From positions 1 to 23,419 of IMG/VR virus record IMGVR_UViG_3300035698_010301: DNA of 23,419 nucleotides. The stretch is one strand, 5' to 3'. Below are positions 6,981 to 14,328 of this stretch, one piece after another (positions within the stretch are counted from its first letter, which is position 1; the number at the start of each line of letters is the position of its first letter). This DNA is from a virus. The translations under genes and the position numbers were made by a program. A model generated the notes under the pieces. That model did no database searches. It worked only from the letters and a program-made list of their open reading frames with translations, and had not been told where the DNA came from.

Positions 6981-7001
6981 GGGGCGGGGGAAACCCGCCC
7001 C
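6981..7001 (-). terminator. GC-rich hairpin downstream of the major capsid gene
   Basis: GGGGCGGG and CCCGCCCC pair perfectly over 8 bp around a 5-base loop, 12 bases after the capsid stop. No T-run follows on the minus strand, so this may be an RNA-stabilising or attenuating structure and not a simple terminator. Confidence 0.45.
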
Positions 7002-7013
7002 GTTGTGGTTCGC

Positions 7014-9104
7014 TTACGCGCCGGCCATCTTCACGCCAGCGCGGTATTCCTGCTGTGCGACACCAAAGTCGTGATAACCACGCATCTGGATGCCGAGCAC
7101 GTTGAAGTCGGCGTCGGCGCTCTCGACGGTCGGGGTCTGTTTCCCGTTCAGGAATGCAACCTCGATAACCGGGAGCGTTTTGGGGTCTGCGAGCAGATAC
7201 CACGCAGCGGCTGAGTAGCCGGTGATGCTGGAGCTGCTGAGGTAGCTGGTCTTGGCCACCTGGAACTTGCCAGCGTGCGGGTTGCTGATGGGTGCCTTGG
7301 TGCTGGCTGTGGTGTCTCGGATTTCCAGCGACTTCATCAACGCGGTCGCGGTGACGAACAGCGCGTTTGGAACCAAGAGAATGGCCGGGTCGACGCCAAG
7401 CGGGTCGCCGTCCGGGTCGGTTTGATTCAGGAACAACAGTTCGGCGGCGGTAAGAGCATTCACGCCCAGGGCGGTGCTGGCGCCACTGGCGTAGTTGCTG
7501 TTTCCGCTCGCAAAGAACGTTGAGTTGTCCATGAACGCGGTCCAGAAGACCTTGTTGAGCTTGAGGGCGGCGCCGCGACCAATGCGCTGGGGAAGCGCGG
7601 ACAAAGCGCCGAGGTCGTCGTTGATGATGTCCTGCCGGGTGATGGCGAACATCCGGCCATAGGTTTTGGCCTGGTTGGTGTAGGATTCCTCGTCCACGGT
7701 TCCGTGGGTGAGTTCACCGCCTGCGCCCACTTCGGCATACTCCATGTTGCCAGTGAGGCGGTACGAGGTGATGGCCTTGAAGTCGTTCACGGCGCGAATG
7801 GCCGCGATGGATCGCCAAGAGTCCTCGACACCGTTGAACCCGGCCAGCAAAAACTTGTTGGCGGTGTTGCCAAGAATCCCGGACAGCCCGACGGTTGAGA
7901 ACGCAGCGCGAAGAACGCCCCGTTCGTCGCGCCGGTAAGAATTCCCGGCGTAGCCGCTCATTCGGGCGGCTTCAAGCAGAAGCTCTTGCAGTCCGATGCG
8001 GCCCTTGAAAGCCTTGTGCGCGGCCTCCAGTGTGGGCGCTTCAAACTGATCCTCGGATTTGTCGAGCCCGCCAGCCTGGCACAGCGCGGCCTCCAGGATT
8101 TCTGGGGTGCTTGCGACATTGGCGCCACTGCGAACCGCCGGGGCTTTGGGGTGCGAGGCGCGGAGCAAAGCCAATTCGGTAGCGTCCGCAGTCCAACCTT
8201 CCGCAATGGCGTTGGCCTGAATCTCGTCGAGTTTGTCGACGTTGCCTTCGGTGCTGTACTTCGCACACAGAGCGTTGACGGCGTTGATGCGTTTGGCGTC
8301 GGCGGCGACTTGCGCGCGCATCTCAGCCACGGGGTCAACGGCGGGATCGGGATTCGCGGCGGCCTGAACGGGCTTGGCCGGTTCCGGCTTGATCGCGGTC
8401 TGCTTGTTGGCAGCAGCCTCAATCTCTGCGTCGTAAATCAAACGCATTGCGGCTTCCTGCTCTTTGCTGATTTCACCGGGCGTGAAGCCCTTGGCTTGTA
8501 GCCACTTCTCAAAAGGCATATCGAACTCCTCCTGCTGGTTGGCGGCGGAAGCCGCGACACGCGCGGAAGTCTTGTCGTCCGCGCCAAACGTGACAAACGA
8601 GATTTCGTACAACTGCGACTTGCGAGCGATATAAATCGGGCCGTCAAATTTCTGGCCGTTGCATTCGCCGGATTGCCCCTCGGAGATAAAGTCAACCTTG
8701 GTAGTCCTGACACCAACGGACGCTTGCCAGGGAAAGCCGTTGGCGCTGGAGCTTGCGACTTCGCGCGCAACGGTCCCCGCGCCAGACACAACGCCATTGG
8801 CAGTAATCCGGTTGTCTGTGATTTCAACTGCGGTGGTGTGGCCCACGACAAGGCTTGGGATGTGGTCTTTGATAACTGCTATGCTCTTCGCCGCTGGCTT
8901 GACTCCGGCCAGGTCAATCACGACGGGGTAGGGCCACCACGCGATGAGCATCGCGCCCCCGGTGTAGGCTTTGATTGAAAAGGTTTTGAGCGTCTTTTCT
9001 TCGCCTGCGGCGGCTTGGATATCTGCAAACTCGACCGGGCCGGTCAGATCGAGCGGCCGCTCGGTCAATTTGCGGGCGGCGAGAATCGGGGGGAATTGGT
9101 TCAT
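7014..9104 (-). CDS. Prohead protease / scaffold / major capsid protein fusion
   Basis: The product is 696 aa in one frame. Residues 1 to about 190 are a prohead protease of the Mu-I/HK97 serine type: a histidine in VIKDHIPSLVVGH (H81), then GFPWQASVG with the likely nucleophile S129, and YEISFVTFGADDKTS. Residues about 195-330 are a charged, helical, Ala/Glu-rich scaffold-like region. Residues about 340-696 are the capsid protein: MSGYAGNSYRRDERG, YRLTGNMEYAEVGAGGELTHG, ITRQDIINDDLGAL, then NPHAGKF and MRGYHDFG near the C-terminus. Protease-capsid fusions of this kind are a recognised annotation class. The start overlaps the portal stop as ATGA. A strong ribosome site before M196 (8519) suggests a second, 501-aa product with scaffold plus capsid but no protease, which would explain how capsid subunits outnumber protease. 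Confidence 0.92.
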   Translation of the reverse strand: MNQFPPILAARKLTERPLDLTGPVEFADIQAAAGEEKTLKTFSIKAYTGGAMLIAWWPYPVVIDLAGVKPAAKSIAVIKDHIPSLVVGHTTAVEITDNRITANGVVSGAGTVAREVASSSANGFPWQASVGVRTTKVDFISEGQSGECNGQKFDGPIYIARKSQLYEISFVTFGADDKTSARVAASAANQQEEFDMPFEKWLQAKGFTPGEISKEQEAAMRLIYDAEIEAAANKQTAIKPEPAKPVQAAANPDPAVDPVAEMRAQVAADAKRINAVNALCAKYSTEGNVDKLDEIQANAIAEGWTADATELALLRASHPKAPAVRSGANVASTPEILEAALCQAGGLDKSEDQFEAPTLEAAHKAFKGRIGLQELLLEAARMSGYAGNSYRRDERGVLRAAFSTVGLSGILGNTANKFLLAGFNGVEDSWRSIAAIRAVNDFKAITSYRLTGNMEYAEVGAGGELTHGTVDEESYTNQAKTYGRMFAITRQDIINDDLGALSALPQRIGRGAALKLNKVFWTAFMDNSTFFASGNSNYASGASTALGVNALTAAELLFLNQTDPDGDPLGVDPAILLVPNALFVTATALMKSLEIRDTTASTKAPISNPHAGKFQVAKTSYLSSSSITGYSAAAWYLLADPKTLPVIEVAFLNGKQTPTVESADADFNVLGIQMRGYHDFGVAQQEYRAGVKMAGA
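8517..8533 (-). promoter_or_regulatory. Internal ribosome binding site and in-frame start inside the capsid fusion gene
   Basis: AGGAGGAG at 8526..8533 is followed after six bases by ATG at 8517..8519, in frame with the fusion. It lies exactly at the junction between protease and scaffold domains (residue 196, MPFEKWLQAKGF). The Shine-Dalgarno is near-perfect and in ideal position. The predicted product spans 7014..8519 and is 501 aa. Confidence 0.75.
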
Positions 9105-10525
9105 TTGGCGGGTTCCTCCTGCGTGGCAGGCTGGGGAAGTTTTTTCTCTTGCTCGATATCGAATTGGCGTTCTCTGTATCGCTGCAATCGCTGTGTTTCC
9201 CAGTCCTGGCCATTCGACGCGTAGAACGTGTCGTAATTCAGCAGGTCGGCATCTTTGAGAACACGGGCCGCATTGGCTTCTTTCAGCGGGTCAACATGCG
9301 GGCGACGCGGCCAAAAATAGCGGTGTGGCATGGAGGGATTGATAACTCGGAAAGTCTGCGGCAGGAAACCCTCGACCAGTGACGCTTCGCGGGTAAACTG
9401 ATACAGGGCAGAGTCAAGCGCGATAACGTCAATCTCAGAGCGGTCAACGCCTATCTGCATGTCGTAGGTCTGATGGTCGAGGCGGCCAGAAGCGTAGTTG
9501 TAATCGGAGGAATCACAGGCAGCGATGTTGTAGGGAATGCTCATGCAGCGGGCGATTTCGGTCACGATCTCGCGTTTGAACATCTGGTATGTGGTGGACG
9601 GCTGCTCTGCCCGGATTTGGCCGAGCTTGTAGCCAGCGGGCAGGGTGGTCATCATGCGCTTTTCGAGCGCCATGACGTTGAAGTCGTCGTCTTCGTCATA
9701 ATCGTCGGATGACCCAGCGGCGGTGGCTTCCAAAACGGCTGCAAAGTCGGCGGCGGTTTCAGCAGCGGCCAGAACCGCGAGTGTGAACCTGCGGAGTTGG
9801 GCAAACAGGGGAAGCGCAGGCGTGATTTCAGGTACGCCTCGGTGTTGCCCGGGGCGGTCTTCGCGGAACAGATGAATCACATGATCCGCGACGATCCGGT
9901 CATATTTGGTAGAGCCGATAATTGAGTCTGAGCCGGGGTGTTCTCGCAGGACGTGATATTTAAACGGATTCCCAAACGCGTCAAATTCAATGCCGTCCAC
10001 CGCGTTCGTGGCGTCAAACGCGAGGTCTGGGGTTGTGACCTGGTCACACTCAATGAGCTTGAGGTCAAGCTTGACTGGACCTGAAAGCCGTGGGTTGGTT
10101 ACCCAAAGGGCAAAGGCCTCACCGTCACAAATACGAGCCTTTGCCATCGTTCGGAGTTTGCTGGCAAGGTGAATCTGACGAGCCCAACCCATAAACAGGG
10201 CTTCAAACGTCGAATTGGCCTTGCTGTCGGGCGTCAGGAGTTGCAGTCGAGGGCCCACGCCAACGGTGTCATTGGCTACTGTCTGGGTTATTCCGCGCGC
10301 ATAGCAGTTATTTGCAACCTCATATCGAGCACGTTTGCGCAGATACTTGCGAACACTCAGGGAGTTTGATGCGTCGGCGCTCAGTTCATCTGCGTTCGAC
10401 CAGTGGCGCACGTTGTCAGTGGTGGTTTGGGCCGCGTCGTATTTGGCCTGGACCGCGTGGTTGACGCGAGGTTTTGTAGCCTGCGTCATGGGCTTGCCGT
10501 ATTGGTCAAGGATGCTGTTTGCCAT
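9101..10525 (-). CDS. Lambda-type portal protein
   Basis: The product is 474 aa. It has the lambda gpB-like portal pattern: LRKRARYEVANNCYARGITQ near residue 65, GVGPRLQLL, DGEAFALWVTNP, IECDQVTTPD, ADHVIHLFREDRPGQHRGVP and CMSIPYNIAACDSSDYNYAS. The last block (GVPEI...SSDYNYASGR) is diagnostic of this portal family. The portal dodecamer forms the vertex through which DNA is packaged and to which the tail joins. The C-terminal tail is charged (RQFDIEQEKKLPQP). Its ATG overlaps the preceding stop by one base (TAATG) and its stop overlaps the capsid fusion start as ATGA, so portal and protease-capsid synthesis are coupled. Length fits the family. Confidence 0.95.
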   Translation of the reverse strand: MANSILDQYGKPMTQATKPRVNHAVQAKYDAAQTTTDNVRHWSNADELSADASNSLSVRKYLRKRARYEVANNCYARGITQTVANDTVGVGPRLQLLTPDSKANSTFEALFMGWARQIHLASKLRTMAKARICDGEAFALWVTNPRLSGPVKLDLKLIECDQVTTPDLAFDATNAVDGIEFDAFGNPFKYHVLREHPGSDSIIGSTKYDRIVADHVIHLFREDRPGQHRGVPEITPALPLFAQLRRFTLAVLAAAETAADFAAVLEATAAGSSDDYDEDDDFNVMALEKRMMTTLPAGYKLGQIRAEQPSTTYQMFKREIVTEIARCMSIPYNIAACDSSDYNYASGRLDHQTYDMQIGVDRSEIDVIALDSALYQFTREASLVEGFLPQTFRVINPSMPHRYFWPRRPHVDPLKEANAARVLKDADLLNYDTFYASNGQDWETQRLQRYRERQFDIEQEKKLPQPATQEEPAK

Positions 10526-10722
10526 TAGGCTGTGCCCGGCGGCTTGAGTTGGTTGAAGCGCATGCCCTTGTGCACTTTGGCGACTGCACGATTTGATGCG
10601 AGGTATCTATCCACTTCAACGAGGTCTTTGAGCGGGTGGGCTTCCATTTCCCCCTGGTCGCCCTTGGCGCTTTTTGGTGCGGCTGCGGCTTCTTCGATGG
10701 TCGAGTCAAGCGCTTCGGTCAT
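10525..10722 (-). CDS. Small protein in the gpW (head completion) position
   Basis: The product is 65 aa from the ATG at 10722; an alternative ATG at 10789..10791 adds 23 residues that are encoded by a strong inverted repeat and so look non-coding. The C-terminal half reads HPLKDLVEVDRYLASNRAVA then a basic MRFNQLKPPGTA end. A small helical protein with a K/P-rich tail between large terminase and portal occupies the place of lambda gpW, which joins head and tail. I recall similar small proteins in other prophages but see no proof of the gpW fold. No strong Shine-Dalgarno precedes the chosen start, so the structured leader upstream may matter for its translation. Confidence 0.6.
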   Translation of the reverse strand: MTEALDSTIEEAAAAPKSAKGDQGEMEAHPLKDLVEVDRYLASNRAVAKVHKGMRFNQLKPPGTA

Positions 10723-10744
10723 GTGCTTGCCGTCCAAAAACAAA

Positions 10745-10788
10745 CAGCGCCAGCTAGGCGGGGTGGCGGCCCCGCCAGGCCAGCGCTG
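10745..10788 (-). repeat. GC-rich stem-loop overlapping the 5' side of the gpW-position gene
   Basis: An outer CAGCGC/GCGCTG pair (10745..10750, 10783..10788) encloses a perfect GGCGGGG/CCCCGCC stem (10757..10763, 10770..10776) with a six-base loop. It lies just upstream of the ATG at 10722 and could hide or present the ribosome site. Its right half (TGGCGGCCCCGCCAGGCC) is repeated with one mismatch inside the loop and right arm of the next hairpin. Confidence 0.5.
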
Positions 10789-10798
10789 CATGTAAAAC

Positions 10799-10842
10799 AG
10801 AAAGTCGGCCAGCAGGTGGTGGCCCCGCCAGGCCGACTTTCT
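10799..10842 (-). terminator. Perfect 12-bp hairpin in the leader of the head operon
   Basis: AGAAAGTCGGCC (10799..10810) and GGCCGACTTTCT (10831..10842) pair perfectly around a 20-base loop. On the minus strand GTTTTA follows, so it might act as an intrinsic terminator or attenuator; it might also stabilise the 5' end of the transcript from the promoter at 10870..10897, which starts about 20 bases upstream of it. Confidence 0.5.
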
Positions 10843-10869
10843 TAGAAGTCCGGTTGATTCTCTATCTAA

Positions 10870-10897
10870 ATTCTACAATGTCAGTTTTCTTTGTCAA
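10870..10897 (-). promoter_or_regulatory. Sigma70-like promoter for the head/tail operon
   Basis: On the minus strand TTGACA (10892..10897) is followed after 16 bases by TAGAAT (10870..10875), a 6/6 -35 box and 5/6 -10 box. It lies in an AT-rich gap of about 220 bases, the longest gene-free gap in the window, between the zinc-ribbon gene after terminase and the gpW-position gene. Transcription would start near 10863. A second TTGACA lies at 10907..10912 but lacks a matching -10 box. Confidence 0.65.
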
Positions 10898-10922
10898 TCC
10901 ACTTTCTGTCAAATAGTAGTAA

Positions 10923-10944
10923 AAAGTGACAGATGTGTCACTTT
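10923..10944 (-). terminator. Dyad AAAGTGACA/TGTCACTTT: terminator or operator
   Basis: A perfect 9-bp inverted repeat with a GATG loop. On the minus strand the right arm runs into five T residues, as in a weak intrinsic terminator for the packaging genes. It also lies just upstream of the promoter, so it could be a protein binding site. Confidence 0.5.
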
Positions 10945-11011
10945 CTTAGTTTTGGCCGGGGTTTTTTACTGCAAGGATGTTTTTTGTTGGCCGATGGGAG
11001 GTAAAACGTAG

Positions 11012-11170
11012 CTATTGTTCGTAGGTCCAGAATAGCAGCCCGCAATGGCGACATCCGCGCTGCCGTTCAATTCTGCCATTGCGCTGCCGCGTTTGAACCA
11101 CGGGCAGGTGTGAGCATCCACACCGTCTGCAACAAAGACGCCCATTATCGTCAACGTTCTGCTTTTTCAT
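11012..11170 (-). CDS. Small zinc-ribbon protein downstream of terminase
   Basis: The product is 52 aa from the ATG at 11170, which overlaps the terminase stop as ATGA; a longer frame extends into the terminase gene but is not supported. It contains CCRRCGCSHLPVV (C13, C14, C17, C19) and a second CRHC knuckle (C40, C43), followed by GLLFWTYEQ. The two knuckles are separated by basic residues (QTRQRNGRIERQR), as in small zinc ribbons resembling the NrdR N-terminus. From memory proteins of this type are frequent beside head genes in prophages of Planctomycetes-like hosts. It may bind nucleic acid. No specific function is known to me. Confidence 0.75.
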   Translation of the reverse strand: MKKQNVDDNGRLCCRRCGCSHLPVVQTRQRNGRIERQRGCRHCGLLFWTYEQ

Positions 11171-13344
11171 AGCAAGCCCCTCTCCCGCAATTTTGCCTGT
11201 TGGCGTTGTTGCATGTTCAGCCCTGATTTTTTCCGGCGCGTTTGTCCGTCCTGACCGTGAAGTTTGATGCCTTCCATTGAGGCGGCCACGACGCAACCAA
11301 TCATGCAGTCAAGGAGGTGGTTGTCTGGGTGGTTTGGGCGCTCCTTTGATTCGTCAACGGTTCGGCCGCGGCCTTCGACGCGGACGAAATATTCAGCGAC
11401 AAGGTGTTCGGCCAGCATGCGGTGGTCTTCTGGCTTTGAACCATAGAGGCTGATGCTACCAGGGCCGCCCATCGGCACAAGCAGCCTGGAGCGTAGAAAC
11501 GACTTCCAGAAGTTTGTGTCAAACTGGATGTGCCGGACAACACGGCGGCCGCGCTTTGCAGGAATTCGCCAGTTGAACCCGGCCCGGTCGCCTGGTTTGT
11601 TGTCGTATTCGCCCATTGGCTTGTTGCTGGCCGTGATGCCCTTACCATGACTCGGCAGGATAATTGGCGCATGGGCGCTCTGCCGGGCGAACTGGTACAC
11701 GACGTCAGTCGTTTGGCCCCAGTTGGCATCAATCAGGCAACGGGATACACGGAAAATGGCGCCGTCGTCACGTCGCCATTCTCTACCCAGGATTTCGTCT
11801 GTCAGTTTGGTCAATCCGTTAGTAATGGCGGCTTCGAGCCCGGCCCCTGGTAGGGAGCGCCGAAGCGTACCACGCGCCTCGCGCATGGTGAACTGGCGGC
11901 GCGATTGCTTTGGCCACGCGCCATAGTCGATGACGGCGCCAGTGAAACCCTCGCCCCAGGCGCAGACTGCGTAATACAAAAGTTTATCGTGAATGTCGAT
12001 CATGGCCGTGAGCGTGGTGGTGTTGAGCGGCATAACGCCCCTGGCGTGTCTGTTGATTTTGGCCGCGATATCGTCGGCGGTCAGGTCGCCTTCAACTAGG
12101 GTTTCGTCAACGGGCTCGTTCTGGCATTCAGCGGCAAAACCTGCGGAGTCTGTCAGGTACAGATTCATGGCATGCTGAATACCTGTGAGTTCGTCTTCCT
12201 CAAAGTTGGCTTCCCACGCGACATGGGCGCCCGCGTCCATTTTGGAGCGGTTGGCCTTGTAAAATTCGGTTGCTGTTTTCAGAAATCCAAACTTCTTGAG
12301 GTCTGCACGACGTAGCTTGTCATATTCGCCCTCCCACATTTTTATGTTCTTTGGGAAGGCATACAGCATTTTTGTGCGCTCACCGCGCCATTCCGGGTGT
12401 CGTTCAGTGTCAAGATATTCGTCAGCGAGGTCGTCTTTGCGTATCACTGTGCAGGGCATGACGGCAGTGAGTTTGACGCCTGGGCCCGCAAGGCGCGCCA
12501 CGTCGCGGGCAATGATTCTACCCCGGCTCAGGCATTGTTGAGGTGACCAGGCGCTTTCGGCGGTCTGCGGGTCGTCAAGCAAAACAAAATCTGGCCTGAC
12601 GTTCTGGCCGTCGTGCCTGGTGCGCTTCATTCCGCGAAGTTGTCCGGTCAAACCGGCCACAGTGATAATGGCGCCCGAGGCCACGGACCCTGGAATCATG
12701 GGGAACACGAGTTCGTCTGCGCCCCAGCGCATATGTGTTCGGTTGCCCTGGTAGGTTTGGCTGTTCGATCGTTGGGCTACGCCCTCTAGGCAGCGGACGG
12801 GGTAAAAAATTTCCGGGAAATCCGCCAGCAACAGGTCGTTGTCTTCGACCTCGGCGCGTATGGACATGAGCATTGTTTTTGCCAGGTCGTCGGTCGGGCC
12901 AATTAGGACGCCGTACTTGCGATATCCATAGGACGTTGCCCATAGTTCGGCGACCTCGCAAATGGTAGTTTTTCCTGAGCCACGCGGCATGGCGACGGCA
13001 AACGAACCGCCACGCCGGGCAGCCAATTCAATCTTGCTGAGAACAACGTCATGATCTGTGGACCAGCCGAGAAAAAAGCGATTTGGAAAGTACGTCTCGC
13101 AGTAGAGCTTGAACGATTCGCCCGCGGCTTTTTTGCGTTCCGGGTTTTGGACTGGCGGTATGGCGCCAATCTCTTTTACAGAGGCTGAGGCATCCCGTGA
13201 CCGGCGGGCTGCGCTGTCGCGCTGTCGCATCCCGGCGGCAGATGAAGTGTCACCCAGGCGCTTGAGCTGCGTTATTTCCGCAGGTGTCAGGCTCCTAGGG
13301 TCGAGTTTCGCCTGATCGATAAGTTGCTGTAGGGATTTAGCCAT
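11167..13344 (-). CDS. Terminase large subunit (GpA-type)
   Basis: The product is 725 aa. The packaging ATPase has Walker A MPRGSGKTT at 119-127, the switch region GPTDDLAKTML, GLTGQLRGMKRTRHDG, and Walker B DFVLLDDPQ at 252-260. The C-terminal nuclease domain has MIDIHDKLLYYAVCAWG with acidic residues suited to metal binding, SRCLIDANWGQ and, near the end, HPDNHLLDCMIG. The long length and C-terminal RPNHPDNHLLD block fit the GpA-like group. The enzyme cuts concatemeric DNA and drives it into the prohead through the portal. The N-terminal 60 residues are basic and probably recruit the small subunit; no small terminase gene is recognisable upstream. Start follows the previous stop by six bases. 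Confidence 0.93.
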   Translation of the reverse strand: MAKSLQQLIDQAKLDPRSLTPAEITQLKRLGDTSSAAGMRQRDSAARRSRDASASVKEIGAIPPVQNPERKKAAGESFKLYCETYFPNRFFLGWSTDHDVVLSKIELAARRGGSFAVAMPRGSGKTTICEVAELWATSYGYRKYGVLIGPTDDLAKTMLMSIRAEVEDNDLLLADFPEIFYPVRCLEGVAQRSNSQTYQGNRTHMRWGADELVFPMIPGSVASGAIITVAGLTGQLRGMKRTRHDGQNVRPDFVLLDDPQTAESAWSPQQCLSRGRIIARDVARLAGPGVKLTAVMPCTVIRKDDLADEYLDTERHPEWRGERTKMLYAFPKNIKMWEGEYDKLRRADLKKFGFLKTATEFYKANRSKMDAGAHVAWEANFEEDELTGIQHAMNLYLTDSAGFAAECQNEPVDETLVEGDLTADDIAAKINRHARGVMPLNTTTLTAMIDIHDKLLYYAVCAWGEGFTGAVIDYGAWPKQSRRQFTMREARGTLRRSLPGAGLEAAITNGLTKLTDEILGREWRRDDGAIFRVSRCLIDANWGQTTDVVYQFARQSAHAPIILPSHGKGITASNKPMGEYDNKPGDRAGFNWRIPAKRGRRVVRHIQFDTNFWKSFLRSRLLVPMGGPGSISLYGSKPEDHRMLAEHLVAEYFVRVEGRGRTVDESKERPNHPDNHLLDCMIGCVVAASMEGIKLHGQDGQTRRKKSGLNMQQRQQAKLRERGLL

Positions 13345-13350
13345 TCAGCG

Positions 13351-13767
13351 TTAGCCCTCAATCAGTTTTGGTGTCTTGCCAGTTGCGTCTGCCCATCGCT
13401 GGATTGCGACGGCGACATAGCCGGGAGCAATTTTCCCGGCGTCGTATAGCTCAAAAAGTTCGATGACCGATTGGCGATTTATCACCCAAGTGGATGCCCA
13501 AAGATGGTCTGCCTTGCCAAGCCACCCGATGATTACGGGGACCCAGGTCCAAAAATCATAGCGGGCGTTTGAAATGACATGGACTGATTCTCCCGGCAAA
13601 GGCACGCTATCCATGACGTCTTGAAGGTGTTCTTGTTTCAGCATATTTTGAAGGCGTATCTTTGGCGAAATCTTCACAGAGCAGCCTTCGGGCATGTCGC
13701 CCTCGAGGCTCTGCCCGGTCCCGAGTGCGGCGTCAATGAGAAGCGAAGTGAGTGGATCATCCACCAT
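13351..13767 (-). CDS. Chimeric remnant: PLD-like N-terminal segment joined to a DNA methylase C-terminal tail
   Basis: The product is 138 aa; the start at 13767 has GGGAG seven bases upstream. Residues about 50-110 (GESVHVISNARYDFWTWVPV, IIGWLGKADHLWASTW, NRQSVIELFELYDAGKI) match my memory of the N-terminal part of phospholipase-D-like phage proteins. In those, the DAGKI segment is normally followed by a strand and a YFKRRE motif, then the HKD site, all absent here. Instead the last 25 residues, APGYVAVAIQRWADATGKTP then KLIEG, look like the final helix of phage/ParB-linked DNA methyltransferases (PxYVDVAVxRWxxxTG). The simplest reading is a deletion that fused two neighbouring genes. The product may still be made. 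Both family matches are from memory and need a profile search. Confidence 0.6.
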   Translation of the reverse strand: MVDDPLTSLLIDAALGTGQSLEGDMPEGCSVKISPKIRLQNMLKQEHLQDVMDSVPLPGESVHVISNARYDFWTWVPVIIGWLGKADHLWASTWVINRQSVIELFELYDAGKIAPGYVAVAIQRWADATGKTPKLIEG

Positions 13768-13813
13768 ACAGGTACTCCCGAAAAGAAAGTTTGTAGTCTT
13801 TGATGCCTACTTC

Positions 13814-13843
13814 CCTGGCCCGAAACAAGCAAAAAGGGCCAGG
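13814..13843 (-). terminator. Hairpin CCTGGCCC/GGGCCAGG with T-rich loop
   Basis: A perfect 8-bp stem with a 14-base loop containing five T on the minus strand. It is the second of two consecutive hairpins in the 120-base gap between 13768 and 13887. Confidence 0.4.
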
Positions 13844-13848
13844 AAGGA

Positions 13849-13880
13849 CCCAAAGGGCGGGCTTACACCCGCCCCTTGGG
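13849..13880 (-). terminator. 13-bp GC-rich hairpin after the gene at 13888
   Basis: CCCAAAGGGCGGG and CCCGCCCCTTGGG pair over 13 bp with one mismatch around a 6-base loop, eight bases beyond the upstream gene's stop. On the minus strand the next bases are TCCTTCC and then the T-rich loop of the following hairpin. The pair probably marks the end of the replication-side transcript before the packaging genes. Confidence 0.55.
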
Positions 13881-13887
13881 CGCCCGG

Positions 13888-14328
13888 TTACTTGGCCGCG
13901 CGGATGTCCTTCAGGCACAGGGCAACAATCAGCTCAACGGTTTTCCATCGATCGGAGGGCATGCCGAGTAGCATCTCTGCCGTTGTCAGCGAGTATAGCC
14001 ACCGCTCAACGAGCGAACGCTGGACCGCATAGTCCGCGCTCTCCAGATCCTTGAAGTCCAGCATTTTTTGCGCGGATTGCCCACGGCTAGACTGTTCAAG
14101 TTCGAGCGCGTCAAGCGATTCCACGAGCGCCTTTGCCGTTTTGGTGAGATCCTTCAGCCGCTCCATGGCTGCTACCATCTCCCCACGCAATGCAGCCGCG
14201 TTGAACACGCGTTCCCAAGCGGGCACCTGTATACTATGCGGATCAGGCTCAATCGCCTCACCGTCAGGCCCAACGCCCTCGGGCATTTGCTGCTGTTCCG
14301 GCTCTACCGTCTGCGTTGCTGTCGTCAT
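13888..14328 (-). CDS. Hypothetical protein, helical, acidic N-terminus
   Basis: The product is 146 aa from the ATG at 14328, which overlaps the resolvase stop as ATGA and has AAGGAG upstream; a longer frame to 14628 has no such support. The first 35 residues are Gln/Glu/Pro-rich and probably disordered. The rest is helical: an amphipathic stretch (ALRGEMVAAMERLKDLTKTA) that could form a coiled coil, then LERW-like LVERWLYSLTTAEMLLGM, a basic SDRWKT and a hydrophobic VELIVALCLKDIR end. I do not recognise a family. It is the last gene before a double hairpin and sits upstream of the terminase side, so a small terminase or a packaging helper is conceivable but unproven. Confidence 0.7.
   Translation of the reverse strand: MTTATQTVEPEQQQMPEGVGPDGEAIEPDPHSIQVPAWERVFNAAALRGEMVAAMERLKDLTKTAKALVESLDALELEQSSRGQSAQKMLDFKDLESADYAVQRSLVERWLYSLTTAEMLLGMPSDRWKTVELIVALCLKDIRAAK

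Noticed and set aside
10966-11154. A 62-aa minus-strand frame
   Set aside because: It overlaps the zinc-ribbon gene in another frame and has no family features, whereas the zinc ribbon has clear Cys knuckles and an ATGA link to terminase.
13888-14328. Small terminase subunit
   Set aside because: Position near the large terminase makes it tempting, but no helix-turn-helix or family motif is visible, so it stays a hypothetical protein.
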